A DNA stretch of 64,000 nt. It comes from Streptomyces mobaraensis NBRC 13819 = DSM 40847. Its GTDB lineage: Bacteria > Actinomycetota > Actinomycetes > Streptomycetales > Streptomycetaceae. The stretch is taken from the NCBI RefSeq assembly GCF_017916255.1, contig NZ_CP072827.1, forward strand, positions 372,001 through 436,000. The letters are read 5' to 3'. Both the position numbers and the translations under genes were made by a program. A model generated the notes under the pieces. The model was given only the letters and a program-made list of their open reading frames with translations, searched no databases and was not told the origin of the DNA. This document shows positions 1-10,755 of this stretch, piece after piece (position 1 is the first letter of the stretch; each line of letters begins with the position of its first letter).

Positions 1-39
1 CGCCACAGGGGCCCCTTGGCGAGCCCCTCCCGAACGCCG

Positions 40-84
40 GACGGGCCGGGTGGGCGCGCGTCGGCGCGTCCCTCCCGGCCCGTC
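40..84 (-). terminator. Probable terminator after the arg operon
   Basis: An 11-bp perfect inverted repeat (GACGGGCCGGG at 40-50, CCCGGCCCGTC at 74-84) encloses a GC-rich loop. It lies just beyond the argD stop at 98. There is no T-run, as is usual for actinomycete terminators. The call is inference from position and stem strength. Confidence 0.5.
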
Positions 85-97
85 TCCCCCGGAGGGG

Positions 98-1288
98 TCA
101 GACGTCGAGCATCCGGGGCAACGCCCCGACGAAGGAGTCGACTTGCCCCTGTTCGATGACGAGCGGCGGCGCGAGCCGGACCACGTCCGGGCCCGTGGCG
201 TTCACCAGGAACCCCGCCTCCAGGGCCGCCCGCTGCACCCGCGCGGCCACCGGCCGGTCCAGGACGAGTCCGAGCAGCAGCCCGGCCCCGCGCACCGCGC
301 GCAGCAGCGGATGACCGGACGCCCGGGCTCCGGCCGCCAACCGCTCGCCCATGCGCCGGACATGGGCGAGGACGTCCTCTTTCTCCAGCGTGTCGAGCAC
401 CGCCAGGGCGGCGGCGCAGGACACCGGGTTGCCGCCGAACGTCGAGCCGTGCTGCCCGGGCGACAGCAGCCCGGCCGCGTCGCCGAAGGCCACGGTGGCC
501 CCGATCGGCAGCCCGCCGCCGAGCCCCTTGGCCAGCGTCATCACATCGGGCAGCACACCGTCCGCCTGATGGGCGAACCAGTGGCCGGTGCGGCCGATAC
601 CTGTCTGGATCTCGTCCAGGACGAGCAGGGCCCCGGCCGCCCGGGTGATCTCACGGGCCGCCGCGAGGTAGCCGGGCGGTGGGACGACGACGCCGTTCTC
701 GCCCTGGACGGGTTCGAGGACGACGGCGGCGGTCTGTTCCGTCACGGCGGCGCGCAGGGCGTCGGCGTCGCCGTAGGGGACGTGGGTGACGCCGCCGGGC
801 AGCGGGAGGAAGGGCTGCTGTTTGGCCGGCTGGCCGGTGAGGGCGAGGGCGCCCATCGTGCGGCCGTGGAACCCGCCGTGCGCGGCGACGACGTACGGCC
901 GCCCGGTCCGCCGGGCGATCTTGAACGCGGCCTCCACCGCCTCCGCCCCGGAGTTGGAGAAGAACACCCTGCCCTCGCGGCCCGCCAGCTCCAGCAGCCG
1001 CTCGGCCAGCGCCACCGGCGGCTCGGCCACGTACAGGTTCGACACGTGCCCGAGCGTCGCGATCTGGTCGGAGACCGCGCGGACCACGGCCGGGTGGGCG
1101 TGGCCGAGCGCGTTGACGGCGATACCGCCGACGAAGTCGACGTACGTCCGGCCGTCCGCGTCCCTGACGGTCGCCCCCTGCCCGCTCACCAGCGCCAGCG
1201 GGGGCGTGCCGTAGGTGTCCATCAACGCGCCCCGCCAGCGTCCGGCCAGCCGCTCCCCCGGTGTACGGATACCGTCGTCGCCGGTCAC
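98..1288 (-). CDS. argD: Acetylornithine aminotransferase ArgD
   Basis: PLP enzyme of about 396 aa, the usual length. It interconverts N-acetylglutamate semialdehyde and N-acetylornithine in cytosolic arginine synthesis. The class-III aminotransferase signature is visible: the [14 protein letters not shown] stretch with the PLP-binding Asp, then [14 protein letters not shown] with the Schiff-base Lys near residue 253. The GTG start overlaps the argB stop (GTGA), so translation is probably coupled. It is the last gene of argCJBD. Some bacterial ArgD proteins also act as succinyldiaminopimelate aminotransferases; that cannot be judged here. Confidence 0.96.
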   Translation of the reverse strand: MTGDDGIRTPGERLAGRWRGALMDTYGTPPLALVSGQGATVRDADGRTYVDFVGGIAVNALGHAHPAVVRAVSDQIATLGHVSNLYVAEPPVALAERLLELAGREGRVFFSNSGAEAVEAAFKIARRTGRPYVVAAHGGFHGRTMGALALTGQPAKQQPFLPLPGGVTHVPYGDADALRAAVTEQTAAVVLEPVQGENGVVVPPPGYLAAAREITRAAGALLVLDEIQTGIGRTGHWFAHQADGVLPDVMTLAKGLGGGLPIGATVAFGDAAGLLSPGQHGSTFGGNPVSCAAALAVLDTLEKEDVLAHVRRMGERLAAGARASGHPLLRAVRGAGLLLGLVLDRPVAARVQRAALEAGFLVNATGPDVVRLAPPLVIEQGQVDSFVGALPRMLDV

Positions 1289-2213
1289 GCGGTCACCTCC
1301 GCCCGCGCCCCGGGCACGCCCGGCGGCGGGTCGGGCACCACGGTCGTCCCCACCGCCTCGTCCGTGAAGACCTCCAGCAGCAGCGAGTGCGGCACCCGGC
1401 CGTCCAGCACGTGCGCCGCGCCCACCCCGCCCCGGACCGCCCGCAGACAGCCCTCCATCTTGGGGACCATGCCGCTCGACAGGGCGGGGAGCAGTGCCTC
1501 CAAGTCGGTCGCGGTGAGGCGGTTGATGACGTCGTCGCTGTGCGGCCAGTCCGCGTAGAGCCCCTCGACGTCCGTGAGGACGACCAGCTTCTCCGCGCCC
1601 AGCGCCCCGGCGAGCGCGGCGGCGGCCAGGTCGGCGTTGACGTTGTACACCTCGCCGTCCGCGCCCCGGGCGACCGGCGAGACGACGGGGATCCGGCCGC
1701 GGTCGAGCAGCGCCTCCACCGTGCTCGGGTCGACGGCGACGACGTCACCGACGAGGCCGATGTCCACCGGCTCGCCGTCGACCACGGCCGGCCGCCGCAC
1801 GGCGGTCATGGTGTGCGCGTCCTCGCCGGTCAGGCCGACGGCGAACGGGCCGTGCCGGTTGATCAGCCCGACGAGTTCGCGCTGCACCTGGCCGGCGAGG
1901 ACCATCCGGACGACGTCCATCGCCTCCGGCGTGGTGACCCGCAGGCCCGCCGTGAACTCCGAGGCGATGCCGAGCCGGTCGAGCATCCCGCTGATCTGCG
2001 GACCACCGCCGTGCACGACGACCGGCCGCACTCCGGCGTACCGGAGCGACACCATGTCCTCGGCGAAGGCGGCCTTCAACGCGTCGTCCACCATGGCGTT
2101 CCCGCCGAACTTGATGACGACCGTCTTGCCGTGGAGGCGGCGCAGCCACGGCAGCGCCTCGATGACGGTCCGGGCTTTGGGCGCGGCGCTGCGCCGCGTG
2201 GGAAGTGTGGGGT

Positions 2214-2217
<4 letters not shown>
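1285..2217 (-). CDS. argB: Acetylglutamate kinase ArgB
   Basis: A 310-aa amino-acid kinase that phosphorylates N-acetylglutamate, the second step of arginine synthesis. The N-terminal [12 protein letters not shown] and the [14 protein letters not shown] loop (nucleotide and substrate binding) are intact, as is the later [15 protein letters not shown] segment. The ATG overlaps the argJ stop by ATGA and the stop overlaps the argD start. The N-terminal extension before the kinase core resembles that of arginine-feedback-inhibited ArgB proteins, so arginine inhibition is likely but not shown. Confidence 0.96.
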
Positions 2218-4438
<2,221 letters not shown>

Positions 4439-4457
4439 TTAGCTTAGGCTAGCCTTA
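4439..4457. promoter_or_regulatory. Iron-box-like palindrome (DmdR/IdeR type) upstream of argC
   Basis: The 19-bp site TTAGCTTAGGCTAGCCTTA matches the remembered actinomycete iron box TTAGGTTAGGCTCACCTAA at 15 of 19 positions and is AT-rich against a GC-rich background. It lies 52 bp upstream of argC and about 200 bp upstream of the divergent gene at 4661. Binding by an iron-dependent repressor is inference. Confidence 0.5.
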
Positions 4458-4660
4458 CCTTTCCTGGTCGGCGGGGCCCCTCGCGGGCGCCCTCCCGCCG
4501 CCCTCCGCCGGCGTCACCCGCGCGAGTGAGGTCTCCTCGCCGTTTGCCCAGAACAGGGCCGTTACGCGTCAACTCTTCCTGGTGAGGCGTCCGTTACTTC
4601 TGGTAGACAGCTCCCCGTCTCTCAAGGACGGCCGCCCCGCCGCCCGACGGAAAGGGAAGC

Positions 4661-4963
4661 ATGGACGAGGAAGAAGACCGCCGCCTGTACGCGATCGCAC
4701 CCGAGATCAGCCGGGTGACGGTCGGCCTGCTGCGGACGGTGGTCGGCCTGGAACCGGCCGAGCGGGTGCCGGAGGAGGCGCTGGGGGTGGCCGACGACGT
4801 GCTGGCGCGGCTCGGCACGGACGGGCTCCGGTCACTCGTCATGAGCCTGGCCGGATGGGCGGCGGTGGGCATGGAGAACGTCGCCCAGCTGACCGGCAAG
4901 ACGTACGAGGCGCTCGTCGACGAGATCGAGCTGACCTGCCTCGAGGCCAACCCCGAAGGCTGA
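4661..4963 (+). CDS. Small conserved hypothetical protein, acidic N-terminus
   Basis: A 100-aa protein starting MDEEEDRRLYAIAPEISRV. It is predicted helical, with no signal peptide, no membrane segment and no cysteine cluster. The start follows GGGAAGC at a suitable distance. It is divergent from argC. Codon use is typical of its neighbours, so it is probably real, but I do not recognise a function. Confidence 0.7.
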   Translation: MDEEEDRRLYAIAPEISRVTVGLLRTVVGLEPAERVPEEALGVADDVLARLGTDGLRSLVMSLAGWAAVGMENVAQLTGKTYEALVDEIELTCLEANPEG

Positions 4964-5578
4964 GGGCACGCGACCGCCCCGAACGGTCCAGCCACCCGGC
5001 GGGCCGCCGGTATCGGGCGGGCGCGCGGCCACCGCTCCCACCCCGGAGCGGACCCGGCGCCCTGGTGCGCCACACCGCGAACACACCCCCGGGCCGCCCT
5101 TCCCGCCCGGAGCCGCCCCCTCCTCGGCGCCTCCCGTCGGCCCCTTTCGGCTCCCCAGGGAACCCCGCACGGCCCGGGACGACCGCGCCGTGCGCCGCCG
5201 CGCGCGTCCGAGCGCCCATAGCAGCCGGCTCCCCCTCGCGGTAGGGCGGTCGGCCCGCGCCCGGAGGAAAAAGGGGGCGCACGGCTCAACTCCCCAGAAA
5301 CCCGATAGGACTATTGCATTCTCCGCTAAGATGCTCCATCGAGCGATGCCATCGATCCGATGAGCGGCCCGACCCGGGCCGTGCGGGTGTGACGACGGGG
5401 ACCGACTGCGCGTCAGCTCACCGGCCGGGCCGCGGCACGTGCCCCCACGCGCACCTGTCGCCCCGCACCTCCTGTGTCGTCCGACCCGTTGTCCGTCGCC
5501 GCTCCAGGACCAGGACCTCTCCCGCATTCGCGCAGGCACAGCCGCCGCAGCCCCTCGACCGCCGGAGGACAGCCGCCC
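4964..5578. other. Intergenic region with a nested CATCG palindrome
   Basis: About 600 bp with no convincing gene. Most of it is very GC-rich. Around 5327-5361 composition drops, with a TAAGAT -10-like hexamer at 5327-5332, the palindrome CATCGAGCGATG, then CCATCGATCCGATG. This is probably the control region of the antiporter gene. Confidence 0.4.
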
Positions 5579-6805
5579 ATGCACCAGACCACCACGCTGC
5601 TCATCGAACTCGGCGTCGTCATTCTCGCCCTCGGTCTCCTCAGCCGGCTCGCCGGCCGGATCGGTTTCTCCCCCATACCCCTCTACCTCCTGGCGGGCCT
5701 CGCCTTCGGCCGCGGGGGCATCCGTCCGCTGGGCGCGAGCGAGGGGTTCGTCGCCACCGGGGCCGAGGTGGGCGTCGTCCTGCTGCTGCTCCTGCTGGGG
5801 CTGGAGTACAGCGCCTCCGAGCTGCTGAGCAGCCTCCGCGCCCAATCCCCGTCCGGGGCCGTGGACTTCCTGCTCAACGCCCTGCCGGGGGCCGCCGCCG
5901 GGCTCCTGCTGGGCTGGGGCGCGGTGGCCTGTGTGGCACTGGCCGGCGTCACCTGGGTCTCGTCCTCCGGGGTCATCGCCAAGGTGCTCGCGGACCTCGG
6001 CCGGCTGGGCGCCGAGGAGACGCCGGCCGTGCTCGGCGTCCTCGTCATCGAGGACCTGGCGATGGCCGGCTACCTCCCGCTGCTGACCGCACTCCAGGCG
6101 GGGCTGAGCGTCCGGGCGGGCGGGCTGATCCTGCTGACGTCCCTGGGCACGGTCACCGCCGTGCTCTACGTGGCGCTGCGCCACGGGCACGTCATCAGCC
6201 GGGCCGTATCCTCGGACAACCCGGAGCGGATGCTGCTGGTGGTGCTCGGGCTGACGCTGTCGTTCGCGGGGGTGGCGCAGGAGCTGCACGTGTCGGCGGC
6301 GGTGGGGGCGTTCCTCATCGGCATCGCGCTGTCGGACGAGGTGGCGGAGGACGCCCGGGCGCTGCTGTCCCCGCTGCGGGACCTGTTCGCGGCCGTCTTC
6401 TTCCTCTTCTTCGGGCTGAGCACCGATCCGGCGTCCGTGCCCCCCGTGCTGGGCCCGGCGCTGGCGCTCGCCGGGGTCACGGTGCTGACCAAGGTGGGGA
6501 CGGGCTGGTACGCGGCCCGGCGGGCGGGTGCCGCGCCCGCGGGGCGCTGGCGGGCCGGCGGGACGCTGGTCGCCCGGGGCGAGTTCTCCATCGTGATCGC
6601 CGGTCTGGCGGTGGGCGTCGAGCCGCGGGTCGGGCCGCTGGCCACGGCCTACGTCCTGGTACTGGTGGTGCTGGGACCGCTCGCGGCGCGGTGGACGGAA
6701 CCGCTGGTGCGCCGGGTGACCCGGCGGCGCGCCGTCGCGTCGGTGCCGGCGCAGGCCGGGCCGGTGCGGGCGGCGCCCGCGGTGGAGCACGCGGACACCC
6801 GCTGA
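5579..6805 (+). CDS. CPA2-family cation:proton antiporter
   Basis: A 408-aa membrane protein with about twelve hydrophobic segments and the Na+/H+ exchanger fold (KefB/NapA-like). It has the conserved VVLLLLLLGLEYSASELLSSL region and VIEDLAMAGYLPLL, and no cytoplasmic TrkA-N domain. The expected role is K+ or Na+ efflux in exchange for protons. The ATG at 5579 is chosen over an in-frame upstream start because GGAGGA lies nine bases before it and because the hydrophobic first helix begins right after it. Confidence 0.85.
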   Translation: MHQTTTLLIELGVVILALGLLSRLAGRIGFSPIPLYLLAGLAFGRGGIRPLGASEGFVATGAEVGVVLLLLLLGLEYSASELLSSLRAQSPSGAVDFLLNALPGAAAGLLLGWGAVACVALAGVTWVSSSGVIAKVLADLGRLGAEETPAVLGVLVIEDLAMAGYLPLLTALQAGLSVRAGGLILLTSLGTVTAVLYVALRHGHVISRAVSSDNPERMLLVVLGLTLSFAGVAQELHVSAAVGAFLIGIALSDEVAEDARALLSPLRDLFAAVFFLFFGLSTDPASVPPVLGPALALAGVTVLTKVGTGWYAARRAGAAPAGRWRAGGTLVARGEFSIVIAGLAVGVEPRVGPLATAYVLVLVVLGPLAARWTEPLVRRVTRRRAVASVPAQAGPVRAAPAVEHADTR

Positions 6806-6816
6806 GCGGGGGCGGC

Positions 6817-9261
6817 TCAGAGGCGGTGTCCGGGCGGCAGCGGCTGTTCGGTCCAGACGGTCTTGCCCTCCCGCTCGTAGCGGGTCCCCCACCGCTCGGT
6901 GAGCTGGGCGACCAGGAACAGGCCGCGTCCGCCCTCGTCGGTGCTGCGGGCCCGGCGCAGGTGCGGCGAGGTGTTGCTGGTGTCGGTGACCTCGCAGATC
7001 AGGCTGTGGCCGCGGATGAGCCGCAGGGTCACCTGCCCCTTCGCGTATCGGTAGGCGTTGGTCACCAGTTCGCTGACGACCAGTTCCGTCGCGAACACCA
7101 GGTCTTCCAGTCCCCACTTGGTGAGCTGTTCGGTCATCAGGCGGCGGGCGACGGCGGCGGCCTGTTCGTCGCCGGGCAGGGTCCAGGTGGCCACGCGCTC
7201 GGGGCCCAGGACGCGGGTGCGGGCGAGCAGCAGGGCGACGTCGTCGTGCGGCCGGGCGGGGAGCAGGGCGTCCACCACGGCCTTGGCCGTCTCCGGCAAC
7301 GACCGGTCGGGTACGGCCAGTTGGCGGCCCAGTTCGGCGATCGCGGCGTCGACGTCGCCGCCGGGCGACTGGATGAGCCCGTTGGTGAAGAGGGCGAGCA
7401 GGCTGCCCTCGGGAAGGTCCAGTTCGGCCGCCTCGAAGGGCAGGCCGCCCAGGCCGAGCGGGGGGCCCGGCGGCAGCTCGGGCAGGGCCACCCGGCCGTC
7501 CGGGGTGACCACCGCGGGCGGCGGGTGGCCGGCGCGGGCCAGGGAGCAGCGGCGGGAGACCGGGTCGTAGACGGCGTAGAGGCAGCTGGCGCCGGTGACC
7601 TGGTCGTGGGGGAAGTCGCGGGTGTTGACCTCCTGTTCGGCGGCCAGCCGGTGCACGAGGTCGTCGAGGTGGGACAGGACCTCCTCGGGTTCCAGGTCGA
7701 GTTCGGCGAGGGTGTGGACGGCGGTGCGCAGCCGGCCCATGGTGGCGGCGGCGTCGATGCCGTGGCCGATGACGTCGCCGACGACGAGGGCGGCGCGGGC
7801 GCCGGAGAGCGGGATGATGTCGAACCAGTCGCCGCCGACGCCCTCCGCGGCGCCGGCCGGGATGTACCGGTGGGCGACCTCGACGGCGGGCAGGTCGGGC
7901 ACCTCGCCGGGCAGCAGCCGGCACTGGAGGGTGAGGGCGGCCTGGTGCTGCCGGGTGTAGCGGCGGGCGTTGTCGATGCAGACGGCGGCGCGGGCGGCGA
8001 ACTCGGTGGCGAGCGTGAGGTCGTCGTCCTCGAAGGGCTCGGGGCGGCGGGCGCGCCAGAGGACGACGAGGCCGAGGACGAGGCCGCGGGCGACGAGCGG
8101 CACCGTCATGACGGAGTGCACGCCGAGTTCGGCCGCGCGCTCGGCCCGTTCCTGGGCGACGGCCCGGAGCCCAGCGGGTCCCCGGCCGTCCTGGACCAGC
8201 ACCGGGCGCTTCTCGGCGAGGCAGCGCGCCTGGGGGCTCTCCGGGGGGAAGACGATGCGGTGGCCGACCGGGTGCAGGGCCTCCTCCGCCTCGGCGACGA
8301 CGGAGACGGCGGCGGCCCGGCAGACGGCGCCGCCGCCGTCCTGCGAGGGTTCCTCGCCGTGACTGACGTTCTCCAGGAGGTCGACGGAGACCCAGTCGGC
8401 GAGCTCCGGGACGAGGACGCCGGCCAGTTCACGGGCGGTGGTGTCGACGTCGAGGGAGGTGCCGATGCGCCGGCCGGCCTCGTCGAGGAGGGCGAGCCGC
8501 ACCCGGGCGCGGTGGCGTTCGGTGACGTCCTCGACCAACTGGGTGACGCCGAGCACCCGTCCGGCGGAGTCGGTCGTCCGGAACGCCGAGACGGAGACGA
8601 ACCGCTCCCGCGCCGGGGCCGCGCGGAGCCGGCAGGGCTGTTCGGTGAAGATCATGGGCCGTCCGGTCTCCAGCACCTGCCGCAGCCGGTGTTCCACGGT
8701 GTCGGCGTCGTCGGTGATGAGGAAGTCGCCGGTGCGGCGTCCGACGGCCTGCTCGGCGCGGATGCCGCCGATGTGGGCGACGGCCTTGTTGACGCGGAGG
8801 ATGCTGAGGTCGGGGGCGTGCACGACCAGCCCGATGGGCGAGCGCCGGAACAGCCCGTCGAGCACGGACCGGTCGGTCTCCCACTGGATGATTTCCTCGG
8901 CGGGGGCGCCGACCAGGAACCACTCCGGTGGGGCGTCCGGCCGGACGACGCGCCGGGCCCGGACGCCGACGTGGATCCGGGTGCCGTCGCCGCGGAGCAC
9001 GGGGAGCACCCCGAACCAGCCGCCGTCCCGGACGCAGGCCCTGGCCGTCTCGGCGACGGCGGTACGGTCGCGGGGCGCGAGGAGGACGTCGGCGGCGGGC
9101 CTGCCGGTCACGTCCTCGGCCCGGCGGCCCAGCAGCTCCGCGGTCTGCTCGCCCCAGCCGACGACCGTCCCCCGGTGGTCGAGCACCAGCGTGGCCGCGC
9201 GGGCGAGCGAGAACGGGTCGTCCGGGCTCTCGCTGACGGGCGTCGTGGCTCCGTCCGCCAT
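6817..9261 (-). CDS. PAS-PAS-GAF-SpoIIE phosphatase with ATPase domain
   Basis: An 814-aa cytosolic signalling protein. Domain order: two PAS domains (about 20-130 and 140-250), a GAF domain (about 260-430), a PP2C/SpoIIE serine phosphatase domain (about 455-660, with metal-binding GGDWFDIIPL and VVGDVIGHGIDAA), and a C-terminal HATPase_c domain (about 685-805; N-box SELVTNAYRYA, glycine loop GGRGLFLV). Proteins of this type dephosphorylate anti-sigma-factor antagonists and can phosphorylate or bind anti-sigma partners. The start follows a strong GAAGGAGG. The input signal is unknown. Its stop is 11 bp from the antiporter stop (convergent). Confidence 0.9.
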   Translation of the reverse strand: MADGATTPVSESPDDPFSLARAATLVLDHRGTVVGWGEQTAELLGRRAEDVTGRPAADVLLAPRDRTAVAETARACVRDGGWFGVLPVLRGDGTRIHVGVRARRVVRPDAPPEWFLVGAPAEEIIQWETDRSVLDGLFRRSPIGLVVHAPDLSILRVNKAVAHIGGIRAEQAVGRRTGDFLITDDADTVEHRLRQVLETGRPMIFTEQPCRLRAAPARERFVSVSAFRTTDSAGRVLGVTQLVEDVTERHRARVRLALLDEAGRRIGTSLDVDTTARELAGVLVPELADWVSVDLLENVSHGEEPSQDGGGAVCRAAAVSVVAEAEEALHPVGHRIVFPPESPQARCLAEKRPVLVQDGRGPAGLRAVAQERAERAAELGVHSVMTVPLVARGLVLGLVVLWRARRPEPFEDDDLTLATEFAARAAVCIDNARRYTRQHQAALTLQCRLLPGEVPDLPAVEVAHRYIPAGAAEGVGGDWFDIIPLSGARAALVVGDVIGHGIDAAATMGRLRTAVHTLAELDLEPEEVLSHLDDLVHRLAAEQEVNTRDFPHDQVTGASCLYAVYDPVSRRCSLARAGHPPPAVVTPDGRVALPELPPGPPLGLGGLPFEAAELDLPEGSLLALFTNGLIQSPGGDVDAAIAELGRQLAVPDRSLPETAKAVVDALLPARPHDDVALLLARTRVLGPERVATWTLPGDEQAAAVARRLMTEQLTKWGLEDLVFATELVVSELVTNAYRYAKGQVTLRLIRGHSLICEVTDTSNTSPHLRRARSTDEGGRGLFLVAQLTERWGTRYEREGKTVWTEQPLPPGHRL

Positions 9262-9470
9262 GGGCTGCCTCCTTCCGCGCGGGGCCGGCCGGCCGCGCTC
9301 GCGCCGGGGCGCCTTCCACCCGGGACACCTTCCACAGTGACGGGTGTCGGGCCCGCACGCCCTTCGGGCGCGTCCGGCTCGGCGGGGCGGGGGCGGGCGC
9401 TGCCCGCCGTCTGCGCTCAGGACGGCAAATTGCTTTGTGCCCTCATCGATATATGGCGATGATTCGGGTT

Positions 9471-10229
9471 ATGAACCGTGGATTCGATGATCTGGTGGCC
9501 GAGGCGGCCTCCGTTTCCGTGGACGGCTGGGACTTCTCCTGGCTGGACGGCCGGGCCACCGAGGAGCGCCCGTCGTGGGGCTACCAGAAGCTGATGGCGG
9601 GGCGGCTGGCCGGGGCGTCGGCGGCGCTGGACGTGCAGACCGGGGGCGGTGAGGTGCTGGCGGGCGCCTCGGTGCTGCCGCCGACGATGGTGGCCACCGA
9701 GTCCTGGCCGCCGAACGTCGCCAAGGCCACCGCGCTGCTGCACCCGCGCGGCGCGGTCGTGGTGGCGGCGTCGGACGAGCCTCCGCTGCCCTTCGCGGAC
9801 GCGGCGTTCGACCTGGTGACCAGTCGGCATCCGGCGACGGTGTGGTGGTCGGAGCTCGCCCGGGTGCTGCGGCCCGGCGGTACGTACTTCGCGCAGCACG
9901 TCGGGCCGGCCAGCGTGTTCGAGCTGGTCGAGTTCTTCCTCGGCCCGCAGCCCGAGGCCCGCCGGAAGCGGCACCCGGACGACGAGAGCGCCGCGGCCCG
10001 GGCCGCGGGGCTGGAGGTGGTGGACGTCCGGTCGGAGCGGCTGCGGATGGAGTTCTTCGACATCGGCGCGGTGGTGTACTTCCTGCGGAAGGTGCTCTGG
10101 ACCGTCCCCGGGTTCACCGTCGACCTCTACCGGGACCGGCTGCGCGAGCTGGACGAGCGGATCCGGGCGGAGGGCGCGTTCGTCGCCCACTCGTCCCGGG
10201 TGCTGTTCGAGGCCCGCAAGCCCGCCTGA
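9471..10229 (+). CDS. Class I SAM-dependent methyltransferase
   Basis: About 252 aa. The SAM-binding core is visible but divergent: a degraded motif I (ALDVQTGGGEVLAG), acidic motif II region, ASDEPPLPFADAAFDLVTSRH, and LARVLRPGGTYFAQHVG. The substrate is unknown. Several in-frame ATGs occur (9453, 9459, 9471); none has a clear ribosome binding site, so the start is uncertain by up to 12 codons. It sits alone between the divergent phosphatase gene and the MarR gene. Confidence 0.75.
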   Translation: MNRGFDDLVAEAASVSVDGWDFSWLDGRATEERPSWGYQKLMAGRLAGASAALDVQTGGGEVLAGASVLPPTMVATESWPPNVAKATALLHPRGAVVVAASDEPPLPFADAAFDLVTSRHPATVWWSELARVLRPGGTYFAQHVGPASVFELVEFFLGPQPEARRKRHPDDESAAARAAGLEVVDVRSERLRMEFFDIGAVVYFLRKVLWTVPGFTVDLYRDRLRELDERIRAEGAFVAHSSRVLFEARKPA

Positions 10230-10284
10230 ACCGACGGCCGTCGAGTGGGCCGAAGGTTTCCATAAACAATGAATATAAAATTGC

Positions 10285-10290
10285 TATGCT
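10285..10290 (+). promoter_or_regulatory. -10 hexamer suggesting a leaderless MarR transcript
   Basis: TATGCT ends six bases before the ATG at 10297 and no Shine-Dalgarno sequence precedes that ATG. The surrounding 10257-10290 is strikingly AT-rich. A clear -35 was not found. This is a likely leaderless start and a likely place for autoregulation. Confidence 0.45.
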
Positions 10291-10296
10291 TCGGGC

Positions 10297-10755
10297 ATGA
10301 GTCGTCAAGACAGCGCACCCGGCGCGTCCGCCGCCATCGGAACAGCCCTCTACACCCTGGCCACCAGGGCCGCGAGACGCCTGCCCCGGGACATGAGCCT
10401 GACGTCCGCCGCCACCCTGGCCACCCTGGACCGGACCGGCCCGCGGCGCATCACCGATCTGGCCGCGGTCGAGGGCGTCACCCAGCCCGCGATGACCGCC
10501 CTGGTCCGGGTGATGGAGGAGTCCGGCCTGGTCGAGCGGCGGGGTGACACGTCCGACAAGCGGGTCACGCTGGTGTGCCTGACCGAGGCCGGTGCCTCCT
10601 ACGTCCGGACGCGGCGCCAGGCGGGCGTCCAGGCGTTCGAGCGGTTGATCGGCGGGCTCACCGGTGACGAGGTCGAGGCGCTGGTGGCGGCCCTTCCGGC
10701 GCTGCGGCATCTGGCAGAGCTCGAAAGCCAGGACCGCGAAGGGCCGACGCGGTGA
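10297..10755 (+). CDS. MarR-family transcriptional regulator
   Basis: A 152-aa winged-helix regulator. The recognition part is RITDLAAVEGVTQPAMTALVRVMEESGLVERR, followed by the wing DTSDKRVTLVCLTEAG. Its stop overlaps the start of the MFS exporter (GTGA), so the two form an operon. By family behaviour it should repress this pair until a small ligand releases it. The probable operator is the AT-rich stretch immediately upstream. Confidence 0.9.
   Translation: MSRQDSAPGASAAIGTALYTLATRAARRLPRDMSLTSAATLATLDRTGPRRITDLAAVEGVTQPAMTALVRVMEESGLVERRGDTSDKRVTLVCLTEAGASYVRTRRQAGVQAFERLIGGLTGDEVEALVAALPALRHLAELESQDREGPTR

Noticed and set aside
50..1558. Long plus-strand open frame opposite argD and argB
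   Set aside because: It is the antisense shadow of two well-conserved arginine genes and has no recognisable protein content.
4832..7924. 1030-codon minus-strand frame
   Set aside because: Arginine/proline-rich translation, crosses three real genes on both strands; typical GC-rich shadow.
5314..9462. 1382-codon plus-strand frame
   Set aside because: Shadow of the antiporter and the SpoIIE-type phosphatase; no domain content.
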